Below are positions 25,132-33,558 of a stretch of 64,000 nt of DNA, piece after piece. The notes under the pieces were generated by a model. It saw nothing but the letters and a program-made list of their open reading frames with translations. It ran no database searches and was not told the DNA's origin. The stretch lies in assembly GCF_009812035.1 (NCBI RefSeq), contig NZ_VZIZ01000036.1:1-64000 (forward strand), read 5' to 3'. Source of the DNA: Psychrobacter nivimaris (GTDB taxonomy: Bacteria; Pseudomonadota; Gammaproteobacteria; Pseudomonadales; Moraxellaceae). The position numbers and the translations under genes were made by a program. The stretch's first letter is position 1. The number at the start of each line of letters is the position of its first letter.

Positions 25132-26961
25132 ATGTCACAAGCCCAAATTGATACGCTTGCATCCCTATTTAACGATGCAATTCAAACCCTACAAGCAGAT
25201 GGTACGCTACCAAGCGATTGGCAAAATAACAGTCAAATCACCCGTACAAAAGATTTAAGCCACGGTGATTTTGCCAGTAATATCGCGCTAACGGCAGCGA
25301 AAGCAGCCAAAGCCAATCCGCGTCAACTTGCTGAAAAAATCGTCAGCGCATTGCCTGACAATCAAGATATTCGCCAAGTAGAAATCGCAGGACCAGGGTT
25401 TATCAACGTATTCTTAAACTCGGAAGCTAAGTTTTCTGTATTGGACGATATCTTTACATTGCAAGATCGCTTTGGTTTGAGTAATCAGTTTGACGGCCAA
25501 AAAGTCCAAGTTGAATTCGTCTCTGCCAATCCAACGTCAAGTCTGCACGTCGGTCACGGTCGCGGGGCTGCATTTGGCATGAGCGTCGCTAACCTGCTAG
25601 AAGCTATTGGCTATGACGTCACGCGTGAATATTATGTCAATGACGCTGGCCGACAAATGGATATCTTAGCCACCAGTACATATTTGCGTTATCTACAGCT
25701 AAATGGTGAAGAGATAACTTTCCCAGTCAACGCCTATCAAGGTGATTATGTCAGTGACATCGCCCAGACGCTAAAAACACAGCATGGCGATAGCTACGTA
25801 CATAGCTTTGCAGACGTTGCCAAAGATGTGCCAGAAGATGCTCAGTTTGAGATTAATGCTGATGGCGAAAAAACCGTTATCTCAGGTGATAAAGAAGCGC
25901 ATATTGATGGCTTGATTGCCAATAGCAAATCATTGCTAGGTGACAGCTACGCGTTATTTTTAAACGCAGCATTGAGCAGCATTTTGGCGGATATCAAAGA
26001 CGACTTAAACGACTTTGGTGTGAGCTACGAATGCTGGTTTAGCGAGAGATCTATCGATAGCGAGATTGAGCCTGTATTACAGATACTAGGTGACAAAGGC
26101 TATCTATATGAAAAAGACGGCAACATCTGGTTTAAATCGACTGATTTCGGCGATGAGAAAGACCGTGTTGTACGCCGTGCCAATGGTCAATCAACGTATT
26201 TTGCTTCTGACATCGCTTATCATAAAAACAAGTTTGATCGTGGCTTTGATAAAGTCATTAACGTTTGGGGCGCAGACCACCATGGTTATGTCCCACGCGT
26301 AAAAGCCGCTCTACTAGCTCTTGGTATAGATGCAGAACGTCTAGATGTAGTGCTTGTACAGTTTGTCGCGTTATGGCGCGGTAGTGAAAAAGTACAAATG
26401 TCTTCGCGTTCTGGTCAGTTTGTGACCTTGCGTGAGCTACGTGCAGAAGTCGGTAACGATGCTGCACGATTCTACTATGTAGCGCGTAAGCCTGAAGTGC
26501 ATGTTGATTTTGATTTAGAACTTGCTAAATCACAAAGCAAAGACAATCAAGTGTATTATATCCAGTATGCTCATGCGCGCGTTTGCCGCGTGTTAGAAAA
26601 ACTGGCAACTTACGATTTGACCGTAGATGATGCTGTTGGTCTGGCACATCAGGACTTGCTAAGTGCGCCCAATGAAGACGAGCTGATTAAACTGTTAGCA
26701 GGATATCCAGCCACGTTACTTCGCGCAGCGACTGGTTACGAGCCGCATGTCTTGACCAACTACCTAAAAGAGCTCGCGGCATTGTTCCATGGTTGGTATG
26801 ACACCAATCGTATCTTGCCTATGAGCCTGACATCAGGTGAAACGCCAAGTCAGGATGAGCTAGACTTAATGCAAGCACGTTTGCGCTTGTCAAAAGCCGT
26901 TAGACAGGTATTGGCAAATGGCCTTAGTCTGCTAGGCTTGTCTGCACCGTCTAGCATGTAG
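25132..26961 (+). CDS. argS: Arginyl-tRNA synthetase
   Basis: This 609-residue class I synthetase charges tRNA-Arg with arginine. The HIGH-type signature is SSLHVGHGRGAAFG, preceded by VEFVSANPT. The KMSKS equivalent is degenerate (VQMSSRSG), as is usual for ArgRS. The N-terminal additional domain (about residues 1-110) and the C-terminal anticodon-binding DALR domain (last 120 residues) are both present. The length is slightly above E. coli ArgRS because of insertions in the catalytic domain (about residues 230-270). The start lacks a strong Shine-Dalgarno. The SPOR-domain gene follows 87 bases later, a common pairing. Confidence 0.97.
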   Translation: MSQAQIDTLASLFNDAIQTLQADGTLPSDWQNNSQITRTKDLSHGDFASNIALTAAKAAKANPRQLAEKIVSALPDNQDIRQVEIAGPGFINVFLNSEAKFSVLDDIFTLQDRFGLSNQFDGQKVQVEFVSANPTSSLHVGHGRGAAFGMSVANLLEAIGYDVTREYYVNDAGRQMDILATSTYLRYLQLNGEEITFPVNAYQGDYVSDIAQTLKTQHGDSYVHSFADVAKDVPEDAQFEINADGEKTVISGDKEAHIDGLIANSKSLLGDSYALFLNAALSSILADIKDDLNDFGVSYECWFSERSIDSEIEPVLQILGDKGYLYEKDGNIWFKSTDFGDEKDRVVRRANGQSTYFASDIAYHKNKFDRGFDKVINVWGADHHGYVPRVKAALLALGIDAERLDVVLVQFVALWRGSEKVQMSSRSGQFVTLRELRAEVGNDAARFYYVARKPEVHVDFDLELAKSQSKDNQVYYIQYAHARVCRVLEKLATYDLTVDDAVGLAHQDLLSAPNEDELIKLLAGYPATLLRAATGYEPHVLTNYLKELAALFHGWYDTNRILPMSLTSGETPSQDELDLMQARLRLSKAVRQVLANGLSLLGLSAPSSM

Positions 26962-27048
26962 TACTTTTCTAATATGTGACATGAGTATAGACAGCTGATA
27001 GCATTAATTCGATGATGATAGTTAAATTCAGTAGGGAGAACGAGATCC

Positions 27049-27852
27049 ATGCTAGCCAAAAAACCTAAAGGCGCAACAGAAAAGCGCAAATCAAGTAGCG
27101 TATCAGGCTTATTGTGGATGTTTGTTGGGGCCGTATTGACCCTTATGATCGGGGTGTTTATCTACCTCTCACCATTATTTAATTTCAGCCCCGCTGATGG
27201 TAGTGCTGAGAACGATTCTGATCGCCAAGTACAGCCACGTGTGGATACTGATACCGACAATGGGGATTATGAGTTCTACGATATTTTGCCAAATCAAGAG
27301 ATGGCAACCATCCCTGATGAAGATATCGCTGACATTGATAATGATCAAATAGGTGATATCGGTGCATTTGAACCAGACGTCGTCGTGACTCAACCAGAGA
27401 GTGATGCAGGCAGTACAGAAACGGGAAGCTTTGGCGGTTCGGAGAATGCGACTGTCGAACCTGCTGGTGCTAATAATACTGGGTCGAGTGAGGATATCGT
27501 CGTTGTTGAAGAAGATGCAACTTATGATGGTACGCCGCCTGCTACTAGCAACGCTACAACCCGCAACAATAATACAGCAGCAGGGACGGCCAGCATCCAA
27601 GCTGCCAAACCTGCGGCGACCTACATCTTGCAGATCAATAGCTTTAGTGATGCAGATGAAGCGGATCGTCGCCGTGCGCAAGTACTGATGGCGGGTGTCG
27701 ATGCTCGTGTGGTCAAAAACACGACGGGCAATGGCTTGCCAATTTATCAAGTCATCTCGCGTCCTTTGAATAACCGTCAAGCAGTTACGACAGCACAGCA
27801 GCGCCTACAGAACAATGGTATAGACTCTATTATCGTTGAACAGCGTCGCTAG
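27049..27852 (+). CDS. SPOR domain-containing membrane protein
   Basis: The 267-residue bitopic protein has a basic cytoplasmic tip (residues 1-20), one transmembrane helix (about 23-43), a long acidic Asp/Glu/Thr/Asn-rich linker (about 50-180) and a C-terminal SPOR domain (about 190-265; TYILQINSFSDADEADRRRAQ). SPOR domains bind denuded peptidoglycan at the division septum. This gene type often follows argS in proteobacteria. AGGGAGA precedes ATG 27049. The role is inferred as a cell-division or envelope protein of the FtsN-like class; it is not an FtsN orthologue by sequence alone. Confidence 0.88.
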   Translation: MLAKKPKGATEKRKSSSVSGLLWMFVGAVLTLMIGVFIYLSPLFNFSPADGSAENDSDRQVQPRVDTDTDNGDYEFYDILPNQEMATIPDEDIADIDNDQIGDIGAFEPDVVVTQPESDAGSTETGSFGGSENATVEPAGANNTGSSEDIVVVEEDATYDGTPPATSNATTRNNNTAAGTASIQAAKPAATYILQINSFSDADEADRRRAQVLMAGVDARVVKNTTGNGLPIYQVISRPLNNRQAVTTAQQRLQNNGIDSIIVEQRR

Positions 27853-27885
27853 GTTCAGTCGTTTATAGTTATTGTATTTATAAAA

Positions 27886-27912
27886 CAAGCGTCGTAATGG
27901 CGCTTTTTTTAT
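27886..27912 (+). terminator. Weak Rho-independent terminator
   Basis: The short stem AAGCG/CGCTT with a 9-base loop is followed by a run of T. The stem is only five pairs, so strength is doubtful. Confidence 0.5.
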
Positions 27913-27971
27913 CTCTTTATTTTATTAAAAGCTTTCTAGCTGTTTTATCCTATTAAATATCCATTAAGAGT

Positions 27972-29072
27972 ATGGTTATGACCGTATCTAACTCAGTAAC
28001 ACCGCAAGCAAGCATTATTAAAGCGTTCTTTCAAAAGTACTTTATCGATGCTTTTACTGGTATGGCTCTCGGGCTATTTGTCACGTTGATCGCAGGTCTG
28101 ATTATCTCGCAAATCGGTGGTTGGTTAGATTTGTCAGCATTGGTCGCGGTCGGAAAGCTTGCCTCGATATTAATGGGTGCTGGCATCGGTGTAGGTATCG
28201 CTTACTATCTCAAAGCGCCAACGCTAGTGATGCTCAGCTGCCTTGTGGCAGGTATGCTTGGTGCCCATTCCGAAGCACTAATGGCAGGCACGCTCTTTAC
28301 GCCGCAAGTGGGTGGGCCTGCAACTTTTGTAGCACTACCGGGCAATCCAATCGGTGCTTATCTGACCTCTGTGTTTGCTTATCGTGCTGGCAGTTGGGTC
28401 GCTGGTAAGACGAAGCTTGATATTTTATTGGTGCCCTTAGTGGTGTGCGGCGTCGCGCTATTAGTTTGCGCACTGCTCAATCCGCCTATCGTAGCAGGGG
28501 TCGCAGCTATCGGTCAGGGTATTCATGCCGCTACTGAATTACAGCCACTGTTAATGGGTATCGTCATCGCTGTAGTGGTTGGTATTTTATTGACCCTACC
28601 AACGTCGAGTGCAGCTATTTGTATTGCTATTGGACTGGGTGGATTGGCGGGCGGGGCAGCAGTGGTGGGTTGTGCAGCGCATATGATTGGTTTTGCTGTT
28701 GCAAGTTTTAAAGACAATGGCGTTAGTGGCGTTATCTCTCAAGGCTTGGGTACCAGTATGCTGCAAATCCCTAATGTGCTCAGAAAACCTATCGTTCTGC
28801 TACCTGCTGTCATTGCTAGCGCTATCGTTGGGCCGATCGCGACCGTTGGTTTTGGATTAGCTTGTACCGCGACAGGTGCGGGTATGGGTACTGCTGGTTT
28901 GGTCGGTGTGTTTGGGGTTATTGAGGCATCACAAGAAATCATGAGCACTGGACAATTATGGACAGCGATTATTCTATTGATGTTTGTATTGCCTGCGGTG
29001 ATTGCAGGGTTAGTGGCTTATATCATGCGCCGTATGGGTTGGTTAGTCGCTGGTGATATGAAGCTTCCTTAA
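27972..29072 (+). CDS. Orphan PTS-type EIIC permease (PTS_EIIC_2 family)
   Basis: This 366-residue integral membrane protein has about ten hydrophobic helices and many Gly-rich turns (ILMGAGIGVGIAYYLKAP, GPIATVGFGLACTATGAGMG). The sequence fits the PF13303 'phosphotransferase system EIIC' family. No EIIA, EIIB, HPr or EI gene is nearby, so sugar phosphorylation through this protein is not supported; it may act as a plain transporter. Two ATGs (27972 and 27978) compete as start, both with weak Shine-Dalgarno sequences. A terminator follows at 29150-29185. Confidence 0.82.
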   Translation: MVMTVSNSVTPQASIIKAFFQKYFIDAFTGMALGLFVTLIAGLIISQIGGWLDLSALVAVGKLASILMGAGIGVGIAYYLKAPTLVMLSCLVAGMLGAHSEALMAGTLFTPQVGGPATFVALPGNPIGAYLTSVFAYRAGSWVAGKTKLDILLVPLVVCGVALLVCALLNPPIVAGVAAIGQGIHAATELQPLLMGIVIAVVVGILLTLPTSSAAICIAIGLGGLAGGAAVVGCAAHMIGFAVASFKDNGVSGVISQGLGTSMLQIPNVLRKPIVLLPAVIASAIVGPIATVGFGLACTATGAGMGTAGLVGVFGVIEASQEIMSTGQLWTAIILLMFVLPAVIAGLVAYIMRRMGWLVAGDMKLP

Positions 29073-29149
29073 TCTTTTAAGTATTGAGTTAAAATATCCT
29101 CAACAGTCTCCAAACTCAGTCTTATCCTCAATCGATAATGGCAACTTTC

Positions 29150-29185
29150 AAAAAGCCCAGCTACGACTATAGCTGGGCTTTTTAT
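29150..29185. terminator. Bidirectional Rho-independent terminator
   Basis: The perfect 12-pair stem AAAAGCCCAGCT/AGCTGGGCTTTT has an 8-base loop with T and A runs. It lies between the convergent EIIC and SDR genes. Confidence 0.92.
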
Positions 29186-29232
29186 ATATAAATTCATCAA
29201 TTTCCCATGAAATAGGGAATATTGATAACATA

Positions 29233-30219
29233 CTATTTAACGGTCTTTAGCTTCTTATGACGACGTGGTTTTAGTTTGCGGGACAGTTGATGGAAGTCGT
29301 TCAGCACTTGGCTATAGTGCGATGGAAATACACGTTGAACGGCATCGACTATCTTGGCATCGTTACCAATCAGGCAGCGCTGTTGGTTGGTCGCTGCTGC
29401 CTGTAGGATAATCCAAGCTGCTTCATTGGCATCGAATTTTAAGAATTTATTAAAATTTCTGATGGCTTTGGGTCCGGTACTCATGCCAATATCATGGATG
29501 CTCTCATTACCGCGCGCGCTGTTGGCGATATTGGTTTTGATGCCGCCCGGATGGATACAAGTCGCTGATACCCCGCAGTTCTGGATATTTAGCTCTTGAC
29601 GTAAACTCTCTGTGAAGCCGCGTACGGCAAATTTGCTAGAGTTGTAGGCTGACTGTGATGGCTGAGCGGTCAAACCAAACAGACTTGAGATATTGATAAT
29701 ATGTCCATGCTCGCCAAATTGGCTTTGTTTAACGCTGTTTTTGATTAACGGTAAAAACGCCTTAGTACCGTAAACCACACCCCAAAAGTTAATGTTCATT
29801 ACCCATTCAAGCTCACTAATACTACTGCCTTCGACGGTAGAGTAGAGCGCAACACCTGCATTGTTAAAGATGAAATTTACTTTGCCATGATCGCTCATTA
29901 CGTTATCAGCCCATGCTTCCACGGCTTTATTGTCTGACACATCGAGTACGGTCATAGTGACGTTGACATCATAATTGGCAAGTAACTGTTTGGTCGCTGC
30001 CAGCTGTTCAGGATTGATATCTGATAGTGCAACATGACAGCCCATTTTTGCTAAATGAATGGCCAGCTCACGCCCCATACCAGAGCCTGCGCCTGTAATG
30101 GCAGCGACATGGTTGCGATAGTAGGATGCACCGTCTGAGTCATCCAATGAGGTACGGTTAGAATAAAACGGTAGATGTTGGCGCAATGAAGTCGCCATAG
30201 CAGTCACATGGGTGAGCAT
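29233..30219 (-). CDS. Short-chain dehydrogenase/reductase
   Basis: The 328-residue SDR-family oxidoreductase has an NAD(P)-binding motif TGAGSGMGRELA (after HVAAI, about residue 42), NNAG in FIFNNAGVA, and the catalytic Ser of ISSLFG with YNSSK supplying the Tyr-x-x-x-Lys pair. A C-terminal extension of about 60 residues ends in a basic tail (KLKPRRHKKLK). ATG 30219 is preferred: AAGGA lies nine bases upstream, whereas the longer reading needs a TTG. The substrate is unknown; the C-terminal basic tail could help membrane or nucleic-acid contact. Confidence 0.88.
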   Translation of the reverse strand: MLTHVTAMATSLRQHLPFYSNRTSLDDSDGASYYRNHVAAITGAGSGMGRELAIHLAKMGCHVALSDINPEQLAATKQLLANYDVNVTMTVLDVSDNKAVEAWADNVMSDHGKVNFIFNNAGVALYSTVEGSSISELEWVMNINFWGVVYGTKAFLPLIKNSVKQSQFGEHGHIINISSLFGLTAQPSQSAYNSSKFAVRGFTESLRQELNIQNCGVSATCIHPGGIKTNIANSARGNESIHDIGMSTGPKAIRNFNKFLKFDANEAAWIILQAAATNQQRCLIGNDAKIVDAVQRVFPSHYSQVLNDFHQLSRKLKPRRHKKLKTVK

Positions 30220-30545
30220 AATAAACAATCCTTTGTCTTATTAATCATATGGGTTGTACGGGCTATATCTTGCGATACATAGAAATAAAGTATAAAGGTC
30301 AAAACAGACTATCTACATTAGCATGGTTTACACTGATGCTTACTCGCGATTAATAAACGCTGCTGTCATTTCGAAGTAGATGTAATGAAAGTCGCCAATT
30401 TTCGGTAGGCAACTTATCTAATAGGCAAGCTATCTAATAAATAAATTGGTTAAATAATAGGCATAAAAAAAGCGTCTCAGCTTATTTAGCCAGACGCTTT
30501 TTAGTAGTCCGTTAATGATAACGGACTATTTAAACTAACTATAAC
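30220..30545. other. 326-base intergenic region with two hairpins after clpX
   Basis: Holds the clpX terminator (see 30464-30502) and a second perfect hairpin, TAGTCCGTTA/TAACGGACTA (30505-30514 with 30519-30528), between it and the clpX stop codon. The rest is the leader of the SDR gene. No gene is seen. Confidence 0.6.
30464..30502 (-). terminator. Rho-independent terminator of clpX
   Basis: On the minus strand the stem AAAAAGCGTCT/AGACGCTTTTT has a 14-base loop and a T run. It is reached after the hairpin at 30505-30528. Confidence 0.88.
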
Positions 30546-31820
30546 TTAAGCAATTTTAGGCACTTTACCTTCATTGATAACGTCCGCATCAACCATTACA
30601 GTTTTAGCATTTTCCATAGAAGGTAGCTCATACATGGTCTCAAGCAGCGCATTTTCTACAATAGAACGTAGACCACGTGCACCAGTTTTACGCTCCATTG
30701 CTTTTTTGGCGATGGCATCTAGGGCTTCTTGGGTAAAGCTAATCTCAGCACCTTCCATATCGAACAAGTACTTGTACTGTTTTACCAGTGCGTTCTTAGG
30801 TTCCGTCAAGATTTGTACCAGTGCTTCTTCATCAAGCTCTTTTAGCGCTGCAAGTACAGGTAGACGACCGATCAGCTCAGGAATCAGACCAAACTTGATC
30901 AAATCTTCTGGCTCGACTTCTTGTAGCAAGTCTGAGCTGCGACGGCTGTCATCTTTTGAGCTGACATCAGCGTTAAAGCCGATACCGCCTTTTTCGGTAC
31001 GTTGCTGAATGACTTTATCAAGTCCAGCAAATGCACCACCAACGATGATTAGGATGTTGCTGGTATCCACTTGGATCAGCTCTTGCTGCGGATGCTTACG
31101 ACCACCGTGCGGCGGGATAGCAGCCACAGTACCTTCGATTAGCTTTAGCAACGCTTGCTGTACGCCTTCACCTGACACATCACGGGTAATAGATGGATTG
31201 TCGCCTTTTTTACTGATTTTGTCGATTTCATCAATATAGATGATACCTTGCTCAGCTTTGGCCACATCATAGTCAGAAGCTTGAAGTAGCTTTTGTACGA
31301 TGTTTTCAACGTCTTCACCAACATAACCAGCTTCAGTCAATGTCGTGGCATCAGCCATCGCGAAAGGTACATCTAACAGACGAGCTAAGGTTTGCGCAAG
31401 TAGCGTCTTACCAGAACCAGTTGGACCGATTAGCAAGATATTACTCTTAGCCAATTCTACCATTGCATCGTCAGCGCCAATTTTAGCTTTTTTGCTGTCG
31501 TTGGCTAGCGTCTGGCTAACTTTTAGGCGTTTATAATGGTTATAAACGGCCACAGCCAATGCTTTTTTGGCAGCGTCCTGACCGATGACATATTCATCAA
31601 GCTTGGCACGCAGCTCTTTTGGCGTTGGTAATTTTTTATTAACCCAAGAAGTATCTACTTCGCTATCGTCATCACCGTGCTCTGCGCTGTCTGCGATTAA
31701 GTCAGTACATAGCTCAATACATTCATTACAGATATTGGCATCGTCAGCAGCAATCAATTGCTGTACATCGCTTTTGGCTTTACCGCAAAACGAACACTGC
31801 GGGGTATTATCTTCTGCCAT
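30546..31820 (-). CDS. clpX: ATP-dependent Clp protease ATP-binding subunit ClpX
   Basis: This 424-residue AAA+ unfoldase feeds substrates to ClpP. The N-terminal zinc-binding domain has its four cysteines (CSFCGKAKS and [10 protein letters not shown], residues 9-37). Walker A is GPTGSGKT, Walker B is [10 protein letters not shown], and the IGF-type ClpP-docking loop is present as [14 protein letters not shown] context with the nearby family segment. Length is normal. GGAG lies eight bases before ATG 31820. clpP is 186 bases upstream on the same strand; the pair is the usual order, but tig, which normally precedes clpP, is 8 kb away beyond the urease operon. Confidence 0.98.
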   Translation of the reverse strand: MAEDNTPQCSFCGKAKSDVQQLIAADDANICNECIELCTDLIADSAEHGDDDSEVDTSWVNKKLPTPKELRAKLDEYVIGQDAAKKALAVAVYNHYKRLKVSQTLANDSKKAKIGADDAMVELAKSNILLIGPTGSGKTLLAQTLARLLDVPFAMADATTLTEAGYVGEDVENIVQKLLQASDYDVAKAEQGIIYIDEIDKISKKGDNPSITRDVSGEGVQQALLKLIEGTVAAIPPHGGRKHPQQELIQVDTSNILIIVGGAFAGLDKVIQQRTEKGGIGFNADVSSKDDSRRSSDLLQEVEPEDLIKFGLIPELIGRLPVLAALKELDEEALVQILTEPKNALVKQYKYLFDMEGAEISFTQEALDAIAKKAMERKTGARGLRSIVENALLETMYELPSMENAKTVMVDADVINEGKVPKIA

Positions 31821-32006
31821 AAAAGGCGCTCCTAAAATTTAAAACTGGTTAGTTTATTTGTAGTATGTCGATTATCGTATCCATTCAATGTCATACCTTC
31901 CAATAGATCAGGTATGACATTGATAACGGTTTACTGTACGGCAAATAAACTATAAAAGGTCTTATGATTGCACTCTTAATTAAGAGGCATCACGTTAATG
32001 CTTAGA

Positions 32007-32681
32007 TTACAAAGATTCAGGGCGACGCTCTAATACTTCGTCAACCAAGCCATATTCTTTGGCTTCTTGAGCATCTAACCAATAATCACGCTCAACGTCT
32101 TTTTCGATTTTCTCTACTGGCTGACCAGTGCGCTCAGCTAAGATACTATTTAGACGTGCACGAGTTTTAAGGATTTCACGAGCATTGATTTCGATATCTG
32201 TTGCTTGACCCTGCGCGCCGCCTGAAGGCTGGTGAATCATAACGCGAGCATTAGCAAGTGAATAGCGCTTGCCTTTTTGACCAGCAGCCAATAGGAATGA
32301 ACCCATGCTGTAAGCACCGCCCATACAGATAGTAGACACCTCAGGTTTGATGAAGTTCATGGTATCAAAAATAGCCAAGCCAGCGCTTACTGAACCACCT
32401 GGTGAGTTGATATACAAATGGATATCTTTGTCAGGGTTTTCAGCTTCTAAGAATAGTAACTGGGCGACGATAAGGTTAGCCATGTTGTCTTCGACCTGAC
32501 CGGTCAAAAAGATAACGCGCTCACGTAATAGGCGTGAAAAAATATCAAACGAGCGTTCACCGCGTGAGGACTGTTCAACCACCATAGGTACTAAAGCCGC
32601 TTGTGTGGTCTGTACTTCTTTGTGCGCACTCATCAGCATATCAAAATGCGGGTTGGCAGTGATGCGATCATAATCTGTCAT
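32007..32681 (-). CDS. clpP: ATP-dependent Clp protease proteolytic subunit ClpP
   Basis: The 224-residue serine protease subunit assembles into a double heptamer. The catalytic triad is in place: Ser in [14 protein letters not shown], His in [10 protein letters not shown], and Asp in [11 protein letters not shown]. The residues around the active Ser read GGAYSMG instead of the common GQAASMG, a mild variation. A longer N terminus (about 20 residues more than E. coli mature ClpP) is likely processed. AGGA precedes ATG 32681. The promoter must lie in the 877-base region shared with the divergent urease operon. Confidence 0.98.
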   Translation of the reverse strand: MTDYDRITANPHFDMLMSAHKEVQTTQAALVPMVVEQSSRGERSFDIFSRLLRERVIFLTGQVEDNMANLIVAQLLFLEAENPDKDIHLYINSPGGSVSAGLAIFDTMNFIKPEVSTICMGGAYSMGSFLLAAGQKGKRYSLANARVMIHQPSGGAQGQATDIEINAREILKTRARLNSILAERTGQPVEKIEKDVERDYWLDAQEAKEYGLVDEVLERRPESL

Positions 32682-32930
32682 AGAAAAGTCCTATCGATAA
32701 ATGTATAAAATAAAAATGGATTGAATGATTTTATTGTCTAGTAGTTTTTGACTAATGGGTTGTTTATAAGGGGGCTGCGCTCACTATTCAAGCCTATAAA
32801 ACGGGTTTGTGCATAAAATAGGTGAAAAAGTGACCCTCCGATATGTCTAGGACTCATTGCTTATATTAAAACTTATACTAAAAATACGTCTAGAAGTAGA
32901 TAAATACTATCTTATCTATTATCAAGTCGT

Positions 32931-32974
32931 ACAGATATTGATAGTACCTGTATCGACAGTATCTGTATCGATAC
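32931..32974. repeat. Tandem and inverted repeat cluster upstream of clpP/ureD
   Basis: Two adjacent 15-base units differ at two or three positions (AGTACCTGTATCGAC at 32943-32957, AGTATCTGTATCGAT at 32958-32972). A palindrome GTATCGATAC sits at 32965-32974, and arms ACAGATA (32931-32937) and TATCTGT (32960-32966) form a dyad around the first unit. The arrangement could be an operator for clpP or a decaying small repeat. Confidence 0.5.
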
Positions 32975-33140
32975 AAATAGCGTAAATCATGTCTGACCTG
33001 ACTTTTTAACATAGAATACCTGATTAATAGCCCTACAATCCACCTATCTTACTGACTAAGTCTGCAAATAGTTATGTGTTTAGTATTTTTGCTTATCTAA
33101 TGTCCTCAGAGGGTATTGCGCTAACAATAACGCTAAAAAA

Positions 33141-33176
33141 TGCACTGTTATGGACAAAATGTACTGTTTTGGTGCA
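33141..33176 (+). promoter_or_regulatory. Two tandem NtrC-like enhancer sites for the urease operon
   Basis: Bases 33160-33176 read TGTACTGTTTTGGTGCA, matching the NtrC pattern TGCAC(C/T)-N5-GGTGCA with one mismatch (C to T at position 3). Bases 33141-33157 (TGCACTGTTATGGACAA) match the left half fully and the right half partly. Centres are 19 bases apart, near two helical turns, as in NtrC enhancers. They lie about 165-195 bases before the -24 element. Prediction by pattern only. Confidence 0.55.
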
Positions 33177-33284
33177 AATATCTGCTGATTTTATAAATAG
33201 ATAAGGCTCAAAAAACGTTTAGAAAATAGCTGGAAATATACGGTTATTTTTATCATGTAAGTTAAATAAAAAAAAGCACAGACA

Positions 33285-33297
33285 AATCAAAGTTTTG
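33285..33297. promoter_or_regulatory. IHF-binding consensus between enhancer and promoter
   Basis: AATCAAAGTTTTG fits the IHF consensus WATCAANNNNTTR at every defined position and has an A-rich tract just upstream (33265-33275), which strengthens such sites. It lies between the NtrC-like sites and the -24/-12 element, where IHF bending would bring them together. Confidence 0.5.
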
Positions 33298-33337
33298 AGC
33301 CGGTAAGGCTGTCTATTTAATTCTCTGCTATCAAGGG

Positions 33338-33354
33338 TTGGCACAATGCTTGTA
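33338..33354 (+). promoter_or_regulatory. Sigma-54 (-24/-12) promoter-like element for ureD
   Basis: TTGGCACAATGCTTGTA matches the sigma-54 consensus YTGGCACRNNNNTTGCW: the -24 box TTGGCAC is perfect, spacing is exact, and the -12 box reads TTGTA instead of TTGCA. The mismatch at the -12 GC is the main weakness. Transcription would begin near 33365, about 195 bases before ureD. Confidence 0.55.
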
Positions 33355-33377
33355 TCAATAAAAACATTGACGCTTTG

Positions 33378-33407
33378 ATTTATCATGGTGCGCTGGGCAC
33401 GATAAAT
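33378..33407 (+). promoter_or_regulatory. Hairpin in the predicted urease mRNA leader
   Basis: ATTTATC (33378-33384) pairs with GATAAAT (33401-33407), and inside it GTGC (33388-33391) pairs with GCAC (33397-33400), with a three-base bulge. It lies just after the predicted start of transcription and has no T run, so it is not a terminator; it may stabilise the mRNA. Confidence 0.4.
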
Positions 33408-33558
33408 GATGTACGCTGTATTACTCCGTTACTATTCTGATATTACTGTCGCTAATGAACTGTAGTTAACGATTGGCAATAGGGTTCTTAACACATAGCA
33501 AATGATAGCTGTCATACAAAATACTGAAACATATTTAATTGGTAAATGAGTATATAAA

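Larger units (their letters stand above)
32682..33558. other. 877-base divergent region between clpP and the urease operon
   Basis: AT-rich, no gene supported. It holds the clpP promoter on one side and, on the urease side, an ordered set of predicted control sites listed separately: NtrC-like sites at 33141-33176, an IHF consensus at 33285-33297, a -24/-12 element at 33338-33354 and a leader hairpin at 33378-33407. A repeat cluster is at 32931-32974. Confidence 0.6.

Noticed and set aside
27175-27780. Long minus-strand frame of 201 codons inside the SPOR-domain gene
   Set aside because: Shadow of the Asp/Thr-rich linker on the opposite strand; the plus-strand protein has a clear membrane helix and SPOR domain.
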